DNA from: CAZQRP01 sp964596125
Lineage (GTDB): Bacteria > Chloroflexota > Dehalococcoidia > GIF9 > UBA5629
Reading direction: 5' to 3'
Assembly: GCA_964596125.1 (NCBI GenBank)
Contig: CAZQRP010000031.1
Span: 1 to 31,783, forward strand
Length of the DNA: 31,783 nt
The position numbers and the translations under genes are program-made. Position 1 is the first letter of the stretch. Every line of letters begins with the position of its first letter. Of the stretch, positions 31,733-31,783 are shown in pieces. The notes under the pieces were generated by a model. That model did no database searches. It saw nothing but the letters and a program-made list of their open reading frames with translations, and was not told the DNA's origin.

Positions 31733-31783
31733 CCTTACCCCATTTTATAGGCCAACCGCAGTTAGAGTTTTCTCATTATTTTC

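Overview
The window reads as a chromosomal segment of a strictly anaerobic or fermentative bacterium, most likely a member of the Chloroflexota (Dehalococcoidia-like). This is inferred from an 11-subunit Complex I lacking nuoEFG, a two-subunit class I fumarase, LeuCD-type aconitase genes and a split pyruvate carboxylase/transcarboxylase. A taxonomic search would be needed to fix the lineage. No rRNA, tRNA or CRISPR array was seen.

Bases 1-10258 (+ strand) hold one tight operon, nuoA-B-C-D-H-I-J-K-[70-aa protein]-L-M-N, with many 1-11 bp overlaps. Bases 10411-12254 (+) carry NAD kinase, an ArgA-like acetyltransferase and a Nudix hydrolase. Bases 25050-12263 (- strand) hold a long central-carbon operon. 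In transcription order it encodes an MmdA/PccB-type carboxyltransferase, a 63-aa protein, a PycB/OadA biotin protein, LeuC- and LeuD-like aconitase subunits, isocitrate dehydrogenase, malic enzyme, fumarase alpha, SdhA, SdhC, SdhD, SdhB and fumarase beta. The succinate dehydrogenase genes therefore sit between the two halves of fumarase. Together these enzymes cover citrate to 2-oxoglutarate, succinate/fumarate/malate, and malate-pyruvate-oxaloacetate interconversion. Reduced quinone from Sdh and proton pumping by Complex I link them to respiration.

Bases 25051-26376 hold a MarR-family regulator with a good promoter and a palindromic site over its -10 box, a possible 31-codon gene with a perfect ribosome binding site, and an inverted repeat. 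Bases 26377-28137 (+) hold folP, folK and a QueD/PTPS-family gene. A Trm112-like zinc protein and a membrane-anchored repeat protein follow on the - strand (28142-28953).

From about 28966 to the right end the DNA becomes visibly AT-richer and looks accessory. It holds a dCTP deaminase/dUTPase-fold protein with a C-terminal membrane helix and no deaminase glutamate, a 37-aa protein, a convergent P63C-domain (phage-type) protein, and a divergent IS1-like transposase that stops early. The P63C and transposase genes face away from each other across 123 bp. Each has a perfect TTGACA-N17-TATAAT promoter placed so that transcription should start on the A of the ATG (leaderless mRNA), and operator-like dyads lie in and beside both promoters. 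This is the most unusual structure in the window.
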